From Hydrocarboniphaga effusa AP103 (lineage in GTDB: Bacteria > Pseudomonadota > Gammaproteobacteria > Nevskiales > Nevskiaceae): a stretch of DNA of 64,000 nucleotides. The stretch covers positions 1,426,001 to 1,490,000 of the forward strand of contig NZ_AKGD01000001.1 in NCBI RefSeq assembly GCF_000271305.1, read 5' to 3'. A program made the translations under genes and the position numbers. Under the pieces are notes generated by a model that was given only the letters and a program-made list of their open reading frames with translations, was not told the DNA's origin and searched no databases. This document shows, in pieces, positions 27,618 to 35,748 of this stretch (positions are counted from its first letter, which is position 1; each line of letters opens with the position of its first letter).

Positions 27618-28255
27618 TTGTCGCTCCAGCCGCTCGGGCAGCCCTTGCATTCGTCGAGATCGGATTCGGGGAACAGCGTGAACCGCTGGAAGCTGCCTTC
27701 GAGATTCGCTCGCGTGAGATTGCTGGATTCGAAGCGGGTTTCCTGCAGATTCGCATTCGTCAGCTTGGCATCGACGAACAGGGTGAAATTGGCGCGCAGC
27801 GACTCGAGATTCGCGGCGGTCATGTCGGCGCCTGTCAGATCGGCGCGCTGCACTTTGGCGAACAGCATGTCGGCACCGATCAAGGTCGCACCGCGGAACG
27901 TCGACACCGGCGCATTGACGAGTTGCATCTTCGCCGCCGTGAGATCGGCACCGTCGAGGTTGGCGCCCGCGAGATTGGCGCCGGAGAGATCGGCACGTGC
28001 GAGCCTGGCGTGATTCAGATCAGCGCCACGCAGGCTTTTGCCGACGAGATTCGCGTGCCGCAGATCGGCACCGGGACAACGGGTGAACGGCCAGATCGGA
28101 CAGCCGTTGACGACGAGTACCTGCACCAGCGTCTTCGCCTTCGGCGCATCGACGGGATGATCGGGATCGTTGGCCATCTGCGCGAACGACGGCGGCGACA
28201 GCATCGCCGATACGACGAGCGCTAGACTCGAGGCCAGCCCGCTACGAGTGTTCAT
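27614..28255 (-). CDS. Exported pentapeptide-repeat protein
   Basis: 213 residues with a signal peptide ending at SFAQMA. From about residue 60 it consists of A(D/N)LxxA-type pentapeptide repeats (ADLRHANLV, ADLSGANLAGANLDGADL and so on). This predicts a right-handed quadrilateral helix of roughly 25 coils. A CPGADL and a C-terminal CKGCPSG add cysteine pairs; CKGC is not a haem motif because His is absent. It lies between the calcium-type PQQ dehydrogenase and its cytochromes. The role is unknown; a periplasmic scaffold or docking protein is my inference. Confidence 0.88.
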   Translation of the reverse strand: MNTRSGLASSLALVVSAMLSPPSFAQMANDPDHPVDAPKAKTLVQVLVVNGCPIWPFTRCPGADLRHANLVGKSLRGADLNHARLARADLSGANLAGANLDGADLTAAKMQLVNAPVSTFRGATLIGADMLFAKVQRADLTGADMTAANLESLRANFTLFVDAKLTNANLQETRFESSNLTRANLEGSFQRFTLFPESDLDECKGCPSGWSDK

Positions 28256-28283
28256 GGAAGAAACTCCGGGTGTAGAGCCGCGT

Positions 28284-28403
28284 GTTGCCTTCCCCACCGG
28301 GAGAAGGTGCCCGAAGGGCGAATGAGGGACTCGCAGCGACACGAGAGCCGTTGTCCGGCGAGTCCCCATCCAGCCCCTCTCCCGGTGGGAGAGGGGTTTC
28401 ACC
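28284..28403. repeat. REP-like intergenic repeat
   Basis: The gap after the dehydrogenase gene contains two related palindromic pieces: CACCGGGAGAAGG at the left and CCCTCTCCCGGTGGGAGAGGG at the right. They are separated by a GGGACTCGC/GCGAGTCCC pair. This resembles the CTCTCCC/GGGAGAG intergenic palindromes common in proteobacterial genomes. It may act as a terminator or mRNA stabiliser between dehydrogenase and pentapeptide genes. Confidence 0.65.
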
Positions 28404-28407
28404 GCCC

Positions 28408-30279
28408 TTACTTCGCCGCGACCTTCGTCTTCGGCAGCTTGAACACCCAGAACGAACCGCCCTGGCTGACCTTCTTGGTCATGTCGGCCATGTCGCCACC
28501 CCAGAGCGGCACCGCGCCGCCGTAGCCCGAGGCGATGCCGATGTATTGCTCGCCGTCCATTTCCCAGGTGATCGGGCAGGACACCACGCCGGAGCCGGTC
28601 TGGAACTTCCACAGTTCCTTGCCCGTCTTGTTGTCGAAAGCCTTCACATAGCCATCAGACGTACCGGTGATGACCAGGCCGCCCTTGGTGGTCAGCGTGC
28701 CGGCCCACAGCGGCATTTCCTCCTTGTGCTCCCAGGCGATCTTGCCGGTGACCGGATCGATCGCGCGCAGCACGCCGACGTGATCGTCGAAAATGCGCTT
28801 GATGCGGAAGCCCTGTCCCAGATACGCGGCGCCGGCCTTGTATTGCAGATGCTCTGTCCAGTAGTCCATGCCCCACTCGTTGGCCGGGATGTAGAACAGA
28901 TTGGTGTCCGGGCTGTACGACATCGGCATCCAGTTGGTGCCCCCCAGGAACGGCGGCGACACGAACACGGTATCGCCCTTCTCTTCTCCGGCCTTCGGCT
29001 TCGGCGGACGGTTGCCGGTTTCGATCGGCTTGCCGGTCTTCAGGTCGAAGCCCTTGGCCCAGGTGATGCCCTGCACGAACGGATACGCACCGATCAGCGA
29101 AGTCGGCTTGTTCGGATAGCCCGAGCCCGTCGCGAGCTTGGTGCGATCGGTGACGAAGAAGAAGCCGTTGCGGTCGGCGTGCGCCGACGCCTTGATCGTC
29201 TTGCCGGTCTTGGGGTCCTTGTAGTCGAACAGCAGCACCGAATTGTTGCCCGAGAAATCCCAGGCATCGTTCGGCGTGTGCTGGAAGAAGCCCTTCAGGT
29301 CGCCCGAAGTCGGATCGAGGTAGGCCTGGCCGGAGGTGAACAGGCTGTCCCAGTCGAGCGGGTCGCCGCCTTCGGCGGTGCGCTGCCAGGTGTTCCAGGG
29401 CGCGGGGTTGCCGGTGCCGACGACGATGGTGTTGTTTTCCACGTCGAAGCTCGGCGTCTGCCAGGGAGCGCCGCCACCGTGGCTCCATGCCTCGACGAGC
29501 TTGCCATCCTTGCCGCGCGGCCAGGAAGGCGCCTTCGGATTGCCGGTGACGCTGCCATCCTTGCCATTGAGGCGACCGGTGTGGCCTTCCACCATCGGAC
29601 GGGCCCAGACTTCCTTGCCGGTGTCCGGATCCCGCGCGAACAGCCAGCCGACGACGCCGAATTCGTCACCCGAGGAGCCGTGCACGAGCAGCACCTTGCC
29701 GGTCTTGGAATCCTTCACGATGAAGGGTGCGCCGGTCATGGTGTAGCCCACCTTCTGATCGCCGAACTTTTCCTTCCAGGCGAGCTTGCCGGTGAGGCGA
29801 TCGAGCGCGACGACGGAACCATCGAGCGTGCCGAAGAACACCTTGTCCTGATAGATCGCCGGACCACGATTGACCACGTCGCAGCAGGGACGGATGTCAT
29901 CGGGCAGGCGGGCCTGGTATTCCCAGACCTTGCGGCCGGTGCGCGCATCGAGCGCGAAGAAACGCGAGTACGAGGCCGTGACGTAAATCATGCCGTCGTA
30001 CACCAGCGCCTGCGCTTCCTGGCCGCGCTGCTTCTCGTCACCGAACGAGAAGCTCCACGCCGGCGTCAGCGCATCGACGTTGTTCGTGTTGATCTGCGTC
30101 GCCGGGCTGTAACGCTGGGCCTTCAGACCCAGCCCATAACTCAGCACGTCGGCGGGCGTGTCGGCATCTTTCAGGATGTCGTCCCAGGTCGGGCCCGATG
30201 CAGCGACGGCGGATGCCGAAACCAGGCTTGCAGCAAGTGCTGCGGCGAATGCGGTGGGGGCGAAAAGCTTGCGTCCCAT
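28408..30279 (-). CDS. PQQ-dependent alcohol dehydrogenase, calcium type (PedE/ExaA-like)
   Basis: 623 residues with a signal peptide ending at AVAASGP. It is an eight-bladed quinoprotein propeller with repeated Asp-x-x-Thr-Gly-Lys docking motifs. The adjacent cysteines of RPCCDVVN form the vicinal disulfide. The catalytic Asp341 in AWDFSGNN is followed two residues later by Ser343. Ser or Ala at that place marks calcium enzymes; lanthanide enzymes have Asp. The enzyme oxidises primary alcohols and passes electrons to cytochrome c. No sigma-54 promoter was found upstream, unlike its sister at 31639. It heads a minus-strand run of six genes. Confidence 0.93.
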   Translation of the reverse strand: MGRKLFAPTAFAAALAASLVSASAVAASGPTWDDILKDADTPADVLSYGLGLKAQRYSPATQINTNNVDALTPAWSFSFGDEKQRGQEAQALVYDGMIYVTASYSRFFALDARTGRKVWEYQARLPDDIRPCCDVVNRGPAIYQDKVFFGTLDGSVVALDRLTGKLAWKEKFGDQKVGYTMTGAPFIVKDSKTGKVLLVHGSSGDEFGVVGWLFARDPDTGKEVWARPMVEGHTGRLNGKDGSVTGNPKAPSWPRGKDGKLVEAWSHGGGAPWQTPSFDVENNTIVVGTGNPAPWNTWQRTAEGGDPLDWDSLFTSGQAYLDPTSGDLKGFFQHTPNDAWDFSGNNSVLLFDYKDPKTGKTIKASAHADRNGFFFVTDRTKLATGSGYPNKPTSLIGAYPFVQGITWAKGFDLKTGKPIETGNRPPKPKAGEEKGDTVFVSPPFLGGTNWMPMSYSPDTNLFYIPANEWGMDYWTEHLQYKAGAAYLGQGFRIKRIFDDHVGVLRAIDPVTGKIAWEHKEEMPLWAGTLTTKGGLVITGTSDGYVKAFDNKTGKELWKFQTGSGVVSCPITWEMDGEQYIGIASGYGGAVPLWGGDMADMTKKVSQGGSFWVFKLPKTKVAAK

Positions 30280-30539
30280 AACGATCTCTCCTCTTCAATG
30301 GATGGGCTATCTCGAAAACAACGCGGCCTCTTCTCACCATCTCGCTACAGCGGCTCTTTCAACCTGCGGCTGGTCAAGCCCACTCGACTCGGCAGCGCCT
30401 GTCAGAGCGCCCCCTTTTATTGGCCTGCGTGTCTCGCGGCGGGAAATTCGCACCGAGTGGCGATGCGCTCAACGAAAAACACACTTTTGCGAAGGATGTC
30501 GGGACTTAATCCCGAGCGCGGGACATCAGGGCTTTTTGC

Positions 30540-30857
30540 TCAATGCCGATCGAGCGAATGCAATTGGTCGAAAGTCTGAGATCGCGTGAGAACACGGCAG
30601 GAGCGCTCGTCGTCCGCATCGCGGCATTCCACTTCGACGCCTTGCGGGTACGCGTTCAGATCGGAGCATCCGACCTGATAGCGCAGGCCGCCATCAGCGG
30701 TCTTCCCCGCTTCGCCCATCGACTCGACGCGGCATTCGCTGACGTAGCTCAGCAAGCGCCGAATCTGGTAGTCCTGCACACGCGCGAGCGACGCATCGAT
30801 CGGCGACAGCATCGACCAGCACAGCAAGGAGCGAGTTGCGAAACGACCGGCGCGCAT
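30540..30857 (-). CDS. Small protein of unknown function
   Basis: 105 residues, three bases after the stop of the upstream gene at 30861, so probably co-translated. The N-terminus is weakly hydrophobic. The C-terminal half holds four cysteines (SECRVE, VGCSD, VECRDADDERSCRVL). That cysteine pattern fits an exported, disulfide-containing protein. I recognise no family. It is placed between the two PQQ dehydrogenases. Confidence 0.5.
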   Translation of the reverse strand: MRAGRFATRSLLCWSMLSPIDASLARVQDYQIRRLLSYVSECRVESMGEAGKTADGGLRYQVGCSDLNAYPQGVEVECRDADDERSCRVLTRSQTFDQLHSLDRH

Positions 30858-30860
30858 GCG

Positions 30861-31316
30861 TTATGGCGCAGGATCGATCCAGATGCGCCAGCCATCGGTA
30901 CCGCTGATCTGCAGGCTGTAGCGTCCCGCCTTGGCGATGCGATAGCGTGCCTCACCGCCGCCGCCCAAATGCAGGTTCTGCACGATCTCGCCATGCTCGT
31001 TCTTGAGCGCCATGACGAACACCGGGCCATCGCTTCGATAGCGCAGCCAGCTGGGTGCTTCGATGGAAAACAGCGGTGTCACCGAACTCAGACGGCCTTC
31101 GAAGCGCGGCGGCTCGAGCTGTATCTGCAACTGGTCGTAGCAGCGCACGCGTTCATCGACATCGGCGATATCGCGGCAAGCCTTGAACGCGCGGCGCAGA
31201 CTTTCGAAGGACTTTTCGTCCGGCTTTTCGTCTTGCGCGCCGACGCTGCCCGGCGCCCCGGCCAGCATCGCGGCAATCAGGCTTACGATCCACGCACGAA
31301 ACAGGACTTGGGGCAT
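30861..31316 (-). CDS. Exported protein of unknown function
   Basis: 151 residues from ATG 31316, chosen because it gives a clean signal peptide ending at SVGAQDEK. The mature N-terminus has an ACRDIADVDERVRCYDQL motif. This paired-cysteine segment is seen at the start of many exported proteins, including T6SS-associated and phospholipase-like ones. The remaining ~90 residues look like a beta-sandwich, with FSIEAPSWLRY, GRYSLQISG and WRIWIDP. No function can be assigned. It forms a two-gene unit with 30540-30857. Confidence 0.65.
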   Translation of the reverse strand: MPQVLFRAWIVSLIAAMLAGAPGSVGAQDEKPDEKSFESLRRAFKACRDIADVDERVRCYDQLQIQLEPPRFEGRLSSVTPLFSIEAPSWLRYRSDGPVFVMALKNEHGEIVQNLHLGGGGEARYRIAKAGRYSLQISGTDGWRIWIDPAP

Positions 31317-31472
31317 GCCGGCACGTTGGCAGCGCACATCCGCACAGGCAACGAAAAAAGCGCCAATCGACGCAAGCTTGGGATTTATTCCCATGGCTGG
31401 CTTCGAGACGCGGCGCTACCTTGCCCGCGCTTCGACGATCTTGCCGACGAGAAAACGCCAGAGACAGCACTG

Positions 31473-31490
31473 TGTCCCGTTTATGGGACA
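31473..31490. promoter_or_regulatory. Inverted repeat TGTCCC-N6-GGGACA
   Basis: A perfect 6-bp-arm palindrome 73 bases upstream of the sigma-54 promoter at 31563, followed by a TGTGTCA half-site at 31499-31505. A likely regulator site for the lanthanide-type dehydrogenase gene. Confidence 0.6.
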
Positions 31491-31562
31491 GTTTTGGCTG
31501 TGTCACGTATCGTTTCATTCCCATTTCCTCGTCTAATGCCGCATCGCAACGGGAAAAATTCC

Positions 31563-31577
31563 TGGCATCGAATTTGC
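31563..31577 (+). promoter_or_regulatory. Sigma-54 promoter of the lanthanide-type dehydrogenase
   Basis: TGGCAT, five bases, TTGC then T; spacing is exact. It lies 61 bases upstream of ATG 31639. Confidence 0.82.
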
Positions 31578-31638
31578 TCCCGGGCGCCCGCCGTGACGCC
31601 ATGTGGCGTACTTACGAGCAAAACATCGGAGGAATTAA

Positions 31639-33417
31639 ATGGACAAGTTTTATCGTCGGACCAGAGTTGGGGGGATGTGTGTGTCGCTGATGACGGCCGC
31701 TTTCGTGGCCATGGCATCGACCAGCGCACAGGCAGCCGGCGTTACCGATGCGATGGTCAGTGGCGACGCCACCAGCACTGGCGACGTGCTCACCGTGGGC
31801 ATGGGCCAGAGCGGCCAGCGCTTTAGCCCACTGACCAAGATCACCAGCGACAACATCGGCGACCTCGTGCCCGTATGGAGCTTCTCGTTTGGCGACGAGA
31901 AGCAGCGCGGCCAGGAAACCCAGCCGCTCGTCTACAACGGCAAGATGTTCGTCACCGGTTCGTACTCGCGCATCTGGGCGCTCGACACCAAGACCGGCGA
32001 GAAGCTCTGGCAGTACGAAGCCCGTCTGCCCGACGGCATCATGCCCTGCTGCGACGTGGTCAACCGCGGCGCCGCGCTTTACGACAACCTGGTGATCTTC
32101 GCCACGCTCGATGCCAAGCTCGTCGCCCTCGACCAGGACACCGGCAAGGTGGTCTGGAGCGAAAAGACCGACGACTACAAGGCTGGCTACTCGGCCACCG
32201 CGGCTCCGCTGATCGTCAATGGCCTGGTCGTCACCGGCAACTCGGGCGGCGAATTCGGCATCGTCGGCCGCGTCGACGCGCGTGACGCCAAGACCGGCAA
32301 GCTCGTGTGGTCGCGTCCGACCGTCGAAGGCAACATGGGCTATCTGAACGGCAAGGAAAATGGCATCACCGGCAAGCTCAACGCGAGCTGGCAGGGCGAC
32401 CAGTGGAAGACCGGCGGCGCAGCCACCTGGCTCGGCTGCACCTACGGCGCCGACGTCGACCTGATCTTCTGCGGTACCGGCAACCCGGCTCCGTGGAACT
32501 CGCACCTGCGTCCGGGCGACAACCTCTACTCCTCGTCGACGGTGGCCATCAGCCCGAAGACCGGCAAGATCGTCTGGCACTACCAGACCACGCCGCATGA
32601 CGGCTGGGATTTCGACGGCGTGAACGAGTTCATTCCGTTCGATCTCAAGAGCGGCGGCAAGACCATCAAGGCCGGCGGCAAGGCCGACCGCAATGGCTTC
32701 TTCTACGTGCTCGATCGCACCAACGGCAAGCTCATCAGCGCCTCGCCGTTCGTGACCAAGCAGTCGTGGACCAAGGGCGTCGATCTCAAGACCGGCCGTC
32801 CGATCGAAGCCGATACGCGTCCGGGCAACCCGGGCTCGGCCGAAAAGGGCAGCACCGTGTTCTCCGCTCCGTCCTTCCTGGGCGGCAAGAACTGGATGCC
32901 GATGGCTTACAACCAGGGCACGGGCCTGTTCTACGTGCCGGCCAACGAGTGGGGCATGGATATCTGGAACGAGCCGATCACCTACAAGAAGGGTGCGGCC
33001 TATCTGGGTGCCGGCTTCACCATCAAGCCGCTCTACGAAGATTACATCGGCGCCCTGCGTGCGATGGATCCGGCCACCGGCAAGATCGTCTGGGAGTACA
33101 AGAACCCGGCTCCGCTCTGGGGCGGCGTGATGACCACGGCGGGCAACCTCGTGTTCACGGGTACGCCTGAGGGCTTCCTCAAGGCTTTCGATGCCAAGAC
33201 GGGCAAGGAAGTCTGGAAGTTCCAGACCGGCTCGGGCGTCGTCGGCCAGCCGATCACCTGGGAAGAAGGCGGCGAGCAGTATGTCGCCGTGGCTTCCGGC
33301 TGGGGCGGCGCGGTTCCGCTCTGGGGCGGCGAAGTGGCCAAGAAGGTGAAGAGCATCAGCCAGGGCGGCATGCTCTGGGTGTTCAAGCTGCACAAGTCGC
33401 AGACCGCTGCCAAGTAA
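31639..33417 (+). CDS. PQQ-dependent alcohol dehydrogenase, lanthanide type (PedH/ExaF-like)
   Basis: 592 residues from ATG 31639 after GGAGGAATTAA. The signal peptide ends at AQAAGV. The quinoprotein propeller has the vicinal cysteines MPCCDVVN. The catalytic Asp324 in GWDFDGVNE is followed by Asp326, the extra carboxylate that coordinates a lanthanide in XoxF and PedH enzymes. Long stretches ([29 protein letters not shown]) are shared with the sister gene 28408-30279. It oxidises alcohols or aldehydes in the periplasm, with electrons to the PedF-like cytochrome downstream. A terminator follows, so cytochrome transcription may need read-through or its own promoter. Confidence 0.94.
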   Translation: MDKFYRRTRVGGMCVSLMTAAFVAMASTSAQAAGVTDAMVSGDATSTGDVLTVGMGQSGQRFSPLTKITSDNIGDLVPVWSFSFGDEKQRGQETQPLVYNGKMFVTGSYSRIWALDTKTGEKLWQYEARLPDGIMPCCDVVNRGAALYDNLVIFATLDAKLVALDQDTGKVVWSEKTDDYKAGYSATAAPLIVNGLVVTGNSGGEFGIVGRVDARDAKTGKLVWSRPTVEGNMGYLNGKENGITGKLNASWQGDQWKTGGAATWLGCTYGADVDLIFCGTGNPAPWNSHLRPGDNLYSSSTVAISPKTGKIVWHYQTTPHDGWDFDGVNEFIPFDLKSGGKTIKAGGKADRNGFFYVLDRTNGKLISASPFVTKQSWTKGVDLKTGRPIEADTRPGNPGSAEKGSTVFSAPSFLGGKNWMPMAYNQGTGLFYVPANEWGMDIWNEPITYKKGAAYLGAGFTIKPLYEDYIGALRAMDPATGKIVWEYKNPAPLWGGVMTTAGNLVFTGTPEGFLKAFDAKTGKEVWKFQTGSGVVGQPITWEEGGEQYVAVASGWGGAVPLWGGEVAKKVKSISQGGMLWVFKLHKSQTAAK

Positions 33418-33427
33418 AGCGTCAACG

Positions 33428-33460
33428 ACGGAGGTCCCTGCAAAGGGGCCTCCGTTTTTT
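33428..33460 (+). terminator. Terminator after the lanthanide-type dehydrogenase
   Basis: An 11-bp stem with one G-T pair (33428-33438 with 33445-33455), a 6-base loop and a T run. Confidence 0.9.
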
Positions 33461-33508
33461 CTTTCAGTTCCGATGTCCTAAGTCTTAGCAAACACAAAGG
33501 TAAACCCC

Positions 33509-33955
33509 ATGCGCTCGCTGCTCTCCAAATCTGCCCTCGTTCTTCTCACGGCTTCCGCGCTGGGCGCCGCGGGACTCGCATTCGCGCACGGCGACGTGGT
33601 TCCGCAGGCCGTGAACACCGATGGCCTGCCGCAGGTCAAAGGCCCACTCGAAGAAAACCCCTATCGCGCCAACAAGGACAAAAAGGTGGTCGCCAAGGCC
33701 GTCGAGATCGGTTCTTCGGCGTACAACCAGAACTGCGCGCGCTGCCACGGCCTTGGCGCCGTCTCGGGCGGCATCGCTCCGGATCTGCGCATGCTGCCGG
33801 CCGGTGTCGATGGCGACGAAATCTTCAGCCAGCGCATCCGCCACGGCAGCGTCCGCAACGGCGTAACCTACATGCCGCCGTTCGAAGGCACCTTCAGCGA
33901 ATCAGCCATCTGGGCCATTCGCAGCTACCTGGATTCCGTGCATGTGGACGAATAA
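33509..33955 (+). CDS. Cytochrome c-550, PedF-like (copy 2)
   Basis: 148 residues. The signal peptide ends at LAFAHGD. The haem site is CARCH in a GSSAYNQNCARCHGLGAVSGG context, and the axial Met lies in TYMPPFE. It is close in sequence to the copy at 26620-27075. It probably takes electrons from the dehydrogenase encoded just upstream. The next gene starts inside its last codons. Confidence 0.93.
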   Translation: MRSLLSKSALVLLTASALGAAGLAFAHGDVVPQAVNTDGLPQVKGPLEENPYRANKDKKVVAKAVEIGSSAYNQNCARCHGLGAVSGGIAPDLRMLPAGVDGDEIFSQRIRHGSVRNGVTYMPPFEGTFSESAIWAIRSYLDSVHVDE

Positions 33956-34832
33956 GCACCGCCGGCTCCTCCCCGTATCGATCACGCTGGTGGCCGCATT
34001 GGCCACCAGCGTCGTGAGCTTCACCGCAGGCGCGCAGGACGAAGACCGCTTGCAGAAGATTCGCGAGAAGGGCGAGATTTCCGTCGCCGTGTATCGCGAC
34101 TTTCCGCCGTACTCGTACGCGGGCGAAGGCGGGCGCTACACCGGGGTCGACGTCGACATCGCCAACGCGCTTGCCCAGCAGCTCGGCGTCAGGCTGATCC
34201 TCAACCCGGTGACCGCCGGCGAAGACAGCAACGACGATCTGCGCACGAACATCTGGCGCGGCCCGCTGATCAACGGCAGTGCGTCGGACGTGATGCTGCA
34301 TCTGGGCATGGACCCCGAATACGTCAAGCGCAACGACAAGGCCGATCTGTTCAACGCCTATCAGCGCGAGACGGTTGCGGTGATCTACCACAGCGACGTG
34401 ATCGAGAAGCTCGATTCGCCGCTGAACCTGTCGGGACACAAGGTGGCGGTCGAAAACGATTCGATCAGCGATTACTACCTGAGCGGTGGCTTCAACGGTC
34501 GCCTGGCCAGCGCCGCGGTGCGCAAGGCCACGGTCGAAGACGCCGTCGATGCCTACTTCAATAACGAAGTCGATGCGGTAATGGCCCCGCGCGGCCAGCT
34601 CGAGGGCGCGCTGTTCAAACGCAAGCAGTCGGCTGCAGAGCTCGACATCAGCGAATTCGTCGGCCTGTTCCGCAGCAGCTGGGACGTGGGCATGGCGATC
34701 AAGGCCGGCAACCCGCAGCTGCGCGCCGCGCTCGAAAAGGCGCTGGCGACGCTGCAGCAGAGTGGCCAGATCGATACGATCTATCAGCGTTACGGTGTCA
34801 ACAGAGCCGAGCCCAAAGCGGCCGTGAAATAA
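33942..34832 (+). CDS. Quinoprotein-associated periplasmic binding protein (XoxJ/MxaJ-like)
   Basis: 296 residues, start overlapping the cytochrome end by 14 bases. The signal peptide ends at AGAQDED. The fold is that of family-3 solute-binding proteins: EISVAVYRDFPPYSY, GVDVDIANALAQQLGV, and DAVMAPRGQLE late in the protein. No ABC permease or ATPase is nearby, which fits the XoxJ group. XoxJ is thought to help mature or activate the lanthanide dehydrogenase rather than to import a solute. The order with PedF and the SoxYZ-like gene supports this. Confidence 0.9.
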   Translation: MWTNKHRRLLPVSITLVAALATSVVSFTAGAQDEDRLQKIREKGEISVAVYRDFPPYSYAGEGGRYTGVDVDIANALAQQLGVRLILNPVTAGEDSNDDLRTNIWRGPLINGSASDVMLHLGMDPEYVKRNDKADLFNAYQRETVAVIYHSDVIEKLDSPLNLSGHKVAVENDSISDYYLSGGFNGRLASAAVRKATVEDAVDAYFNNEVDAVMAPRGQLEGALFKRKQSAAELDISEFVGLFRSSWDVGMAIKAGNPQLRAALEKALATLQQSGQIDTIYQRYGVNRAEPKAAVK

Positions 34833-34866
34833 GCGAGAGAGCCAGGAAAAAGTCACAAGGATGGGT

Positions 34867-34900
34867 CGATCGCAGCATGCGCCATTGCATGCTGCGATCG
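34867..34900. other. Strong hairpin between XoxJ-like and SoxYZ-like genes
   Basis: A perfect 14-bp stem (34867-34880 with 34887-34900) and a 6-base loop. No T run follows, so it is more likely a processing or stability element than a full terminator. Confidence 0.6.
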
Positions 34901-34944
34901 AGGTTTCTATAAGGGCGAAAGCCGACGAACAACAAGGCGATGCC

Positions 34945-35748
34945 ATGCGCAATCGCAGCACACGACGGGGCGCCGGTCTGAGGAGAGCGGCCACCTTCGT
35001 CATCGCAACACTCGTGTCGAACCCCGCGTTCGCCGAGACCAAATTGCCCGACGATCCCCTGCGGTCGCCGGTCTGGGCCTTCATGGTCAAGCGCTATCTC
35101 GGCGACGCGCCCGTGGTCATCGACGATCGCGTGCGCGTGATCATGCCGGCCGCGGCCGAAGATCCGCTCGCGGTTCCGGTCGAGATCAGCGCCGATGGCC
35201 TCGATGGTGTCGAGCAGGTGCTGGTCTACGCCGATCTGAATCCGCTGCCGAAGATCCTCGAGTATTTTCCCAAGCGGGCCAGGCCGAATCTGCAGTTCCG
35301 CTTCAAGGTCGAGCAATCCACACCCGTGCGCGCCGCGATGAAGACACGCGACGGCGTCTGGCATCTCGGCGGTGCCTGGCTCAGCGCGGCCGGCGGCGGT
35401 TGCACGGCCCCGAGCATGGGCACCGGCAGCGGGCTCTGGCACGAGCAGCTCGGCAAGGTCAGCGGCCGCATCTGGCCGCAGAACAACGGCAGCGAACGTC
35501 TGCGCATCCGCGTCATGCATCCGATGGATACGGGCCTTGCGCCGGGCATTCCGGTATTTCACATCGAGACGCTGACCTTGCGCGACGCCGAGGGCAGCGT
35601 GCTCGCGGTGCTCAAGCCTTACGAGCCGGTATCCGAGAACCCGATGCTGAGCTTCGATCTGCAGTCGCAAGGCAGTGTCGTCGTCAGCGGACGCGATATC
35701 CAGGGCAATCTGATCGAAGCCACGGTCGCTGCAGGAGCCGCCAAGTGA
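34945..35748 (+). CDS. Quinoprotein dehydrogenase-associated SoxYZ-like carrier
   Basis: 267 residues from ATG 34945. The signal peptide ends at AFAETK. The first half is SoxY-like with a GGGCTAPS segment at about residue 151-158. Its cysteine corresponds to the SoxY swinging-arm Cys, but here it is internal rather than terminal. The second half is SoxZ-like (RVMHPMDTGL, IPVFHIETLTL). Fused SoxYZ-like proteins are conserved beside PQQ dehydrogenases and are assumed to carry an intermediate or electrons on the cysteine. The next gene overlaps by four bases (GTGA). Confidence 0.9.
   Translation: MRNRSTRRGAGLRRAATFVIATLVSNPAFAETKLPDDPLRSPVWAFMVKRYLGDAPVVIDDRVRVIMPAAAEDPLAVPVEISADGLDGVEQVLVYADLNPLPKILEYFPKRARPNLQFRFKVEQSTPVRAAMKTRDGVWHLGGAWLSAAGGGCTAPSMGTGSGLWHEQLGKVSGRIWPQNNGSERLRIRVMHPMDTGLAPGIPVFHIETLTLRDAEGSVLAVLKPYEPVSENPMLSFDLQSQGSVVVSGRDIQGNLIEATVAAGAAK

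Noticed and set aside
27614..28255. CKGC motif of the pentapeptide protein as a haem site
   Set aside because: The His that must follow the second Cys is missing.
30280..30539. Sigma-54 promoter for the calcium-type dehydrogenase
   Set aside because: I looked for minus-strand TGG-N10-GC elements upstream of 30279 and found none with acceptable -24 and -12.
28282..30579. 765-codon plus-strand frame
   Set aside because: Antisense to the calcium-type PQQ dehydrogenase, with no recognisable domain.
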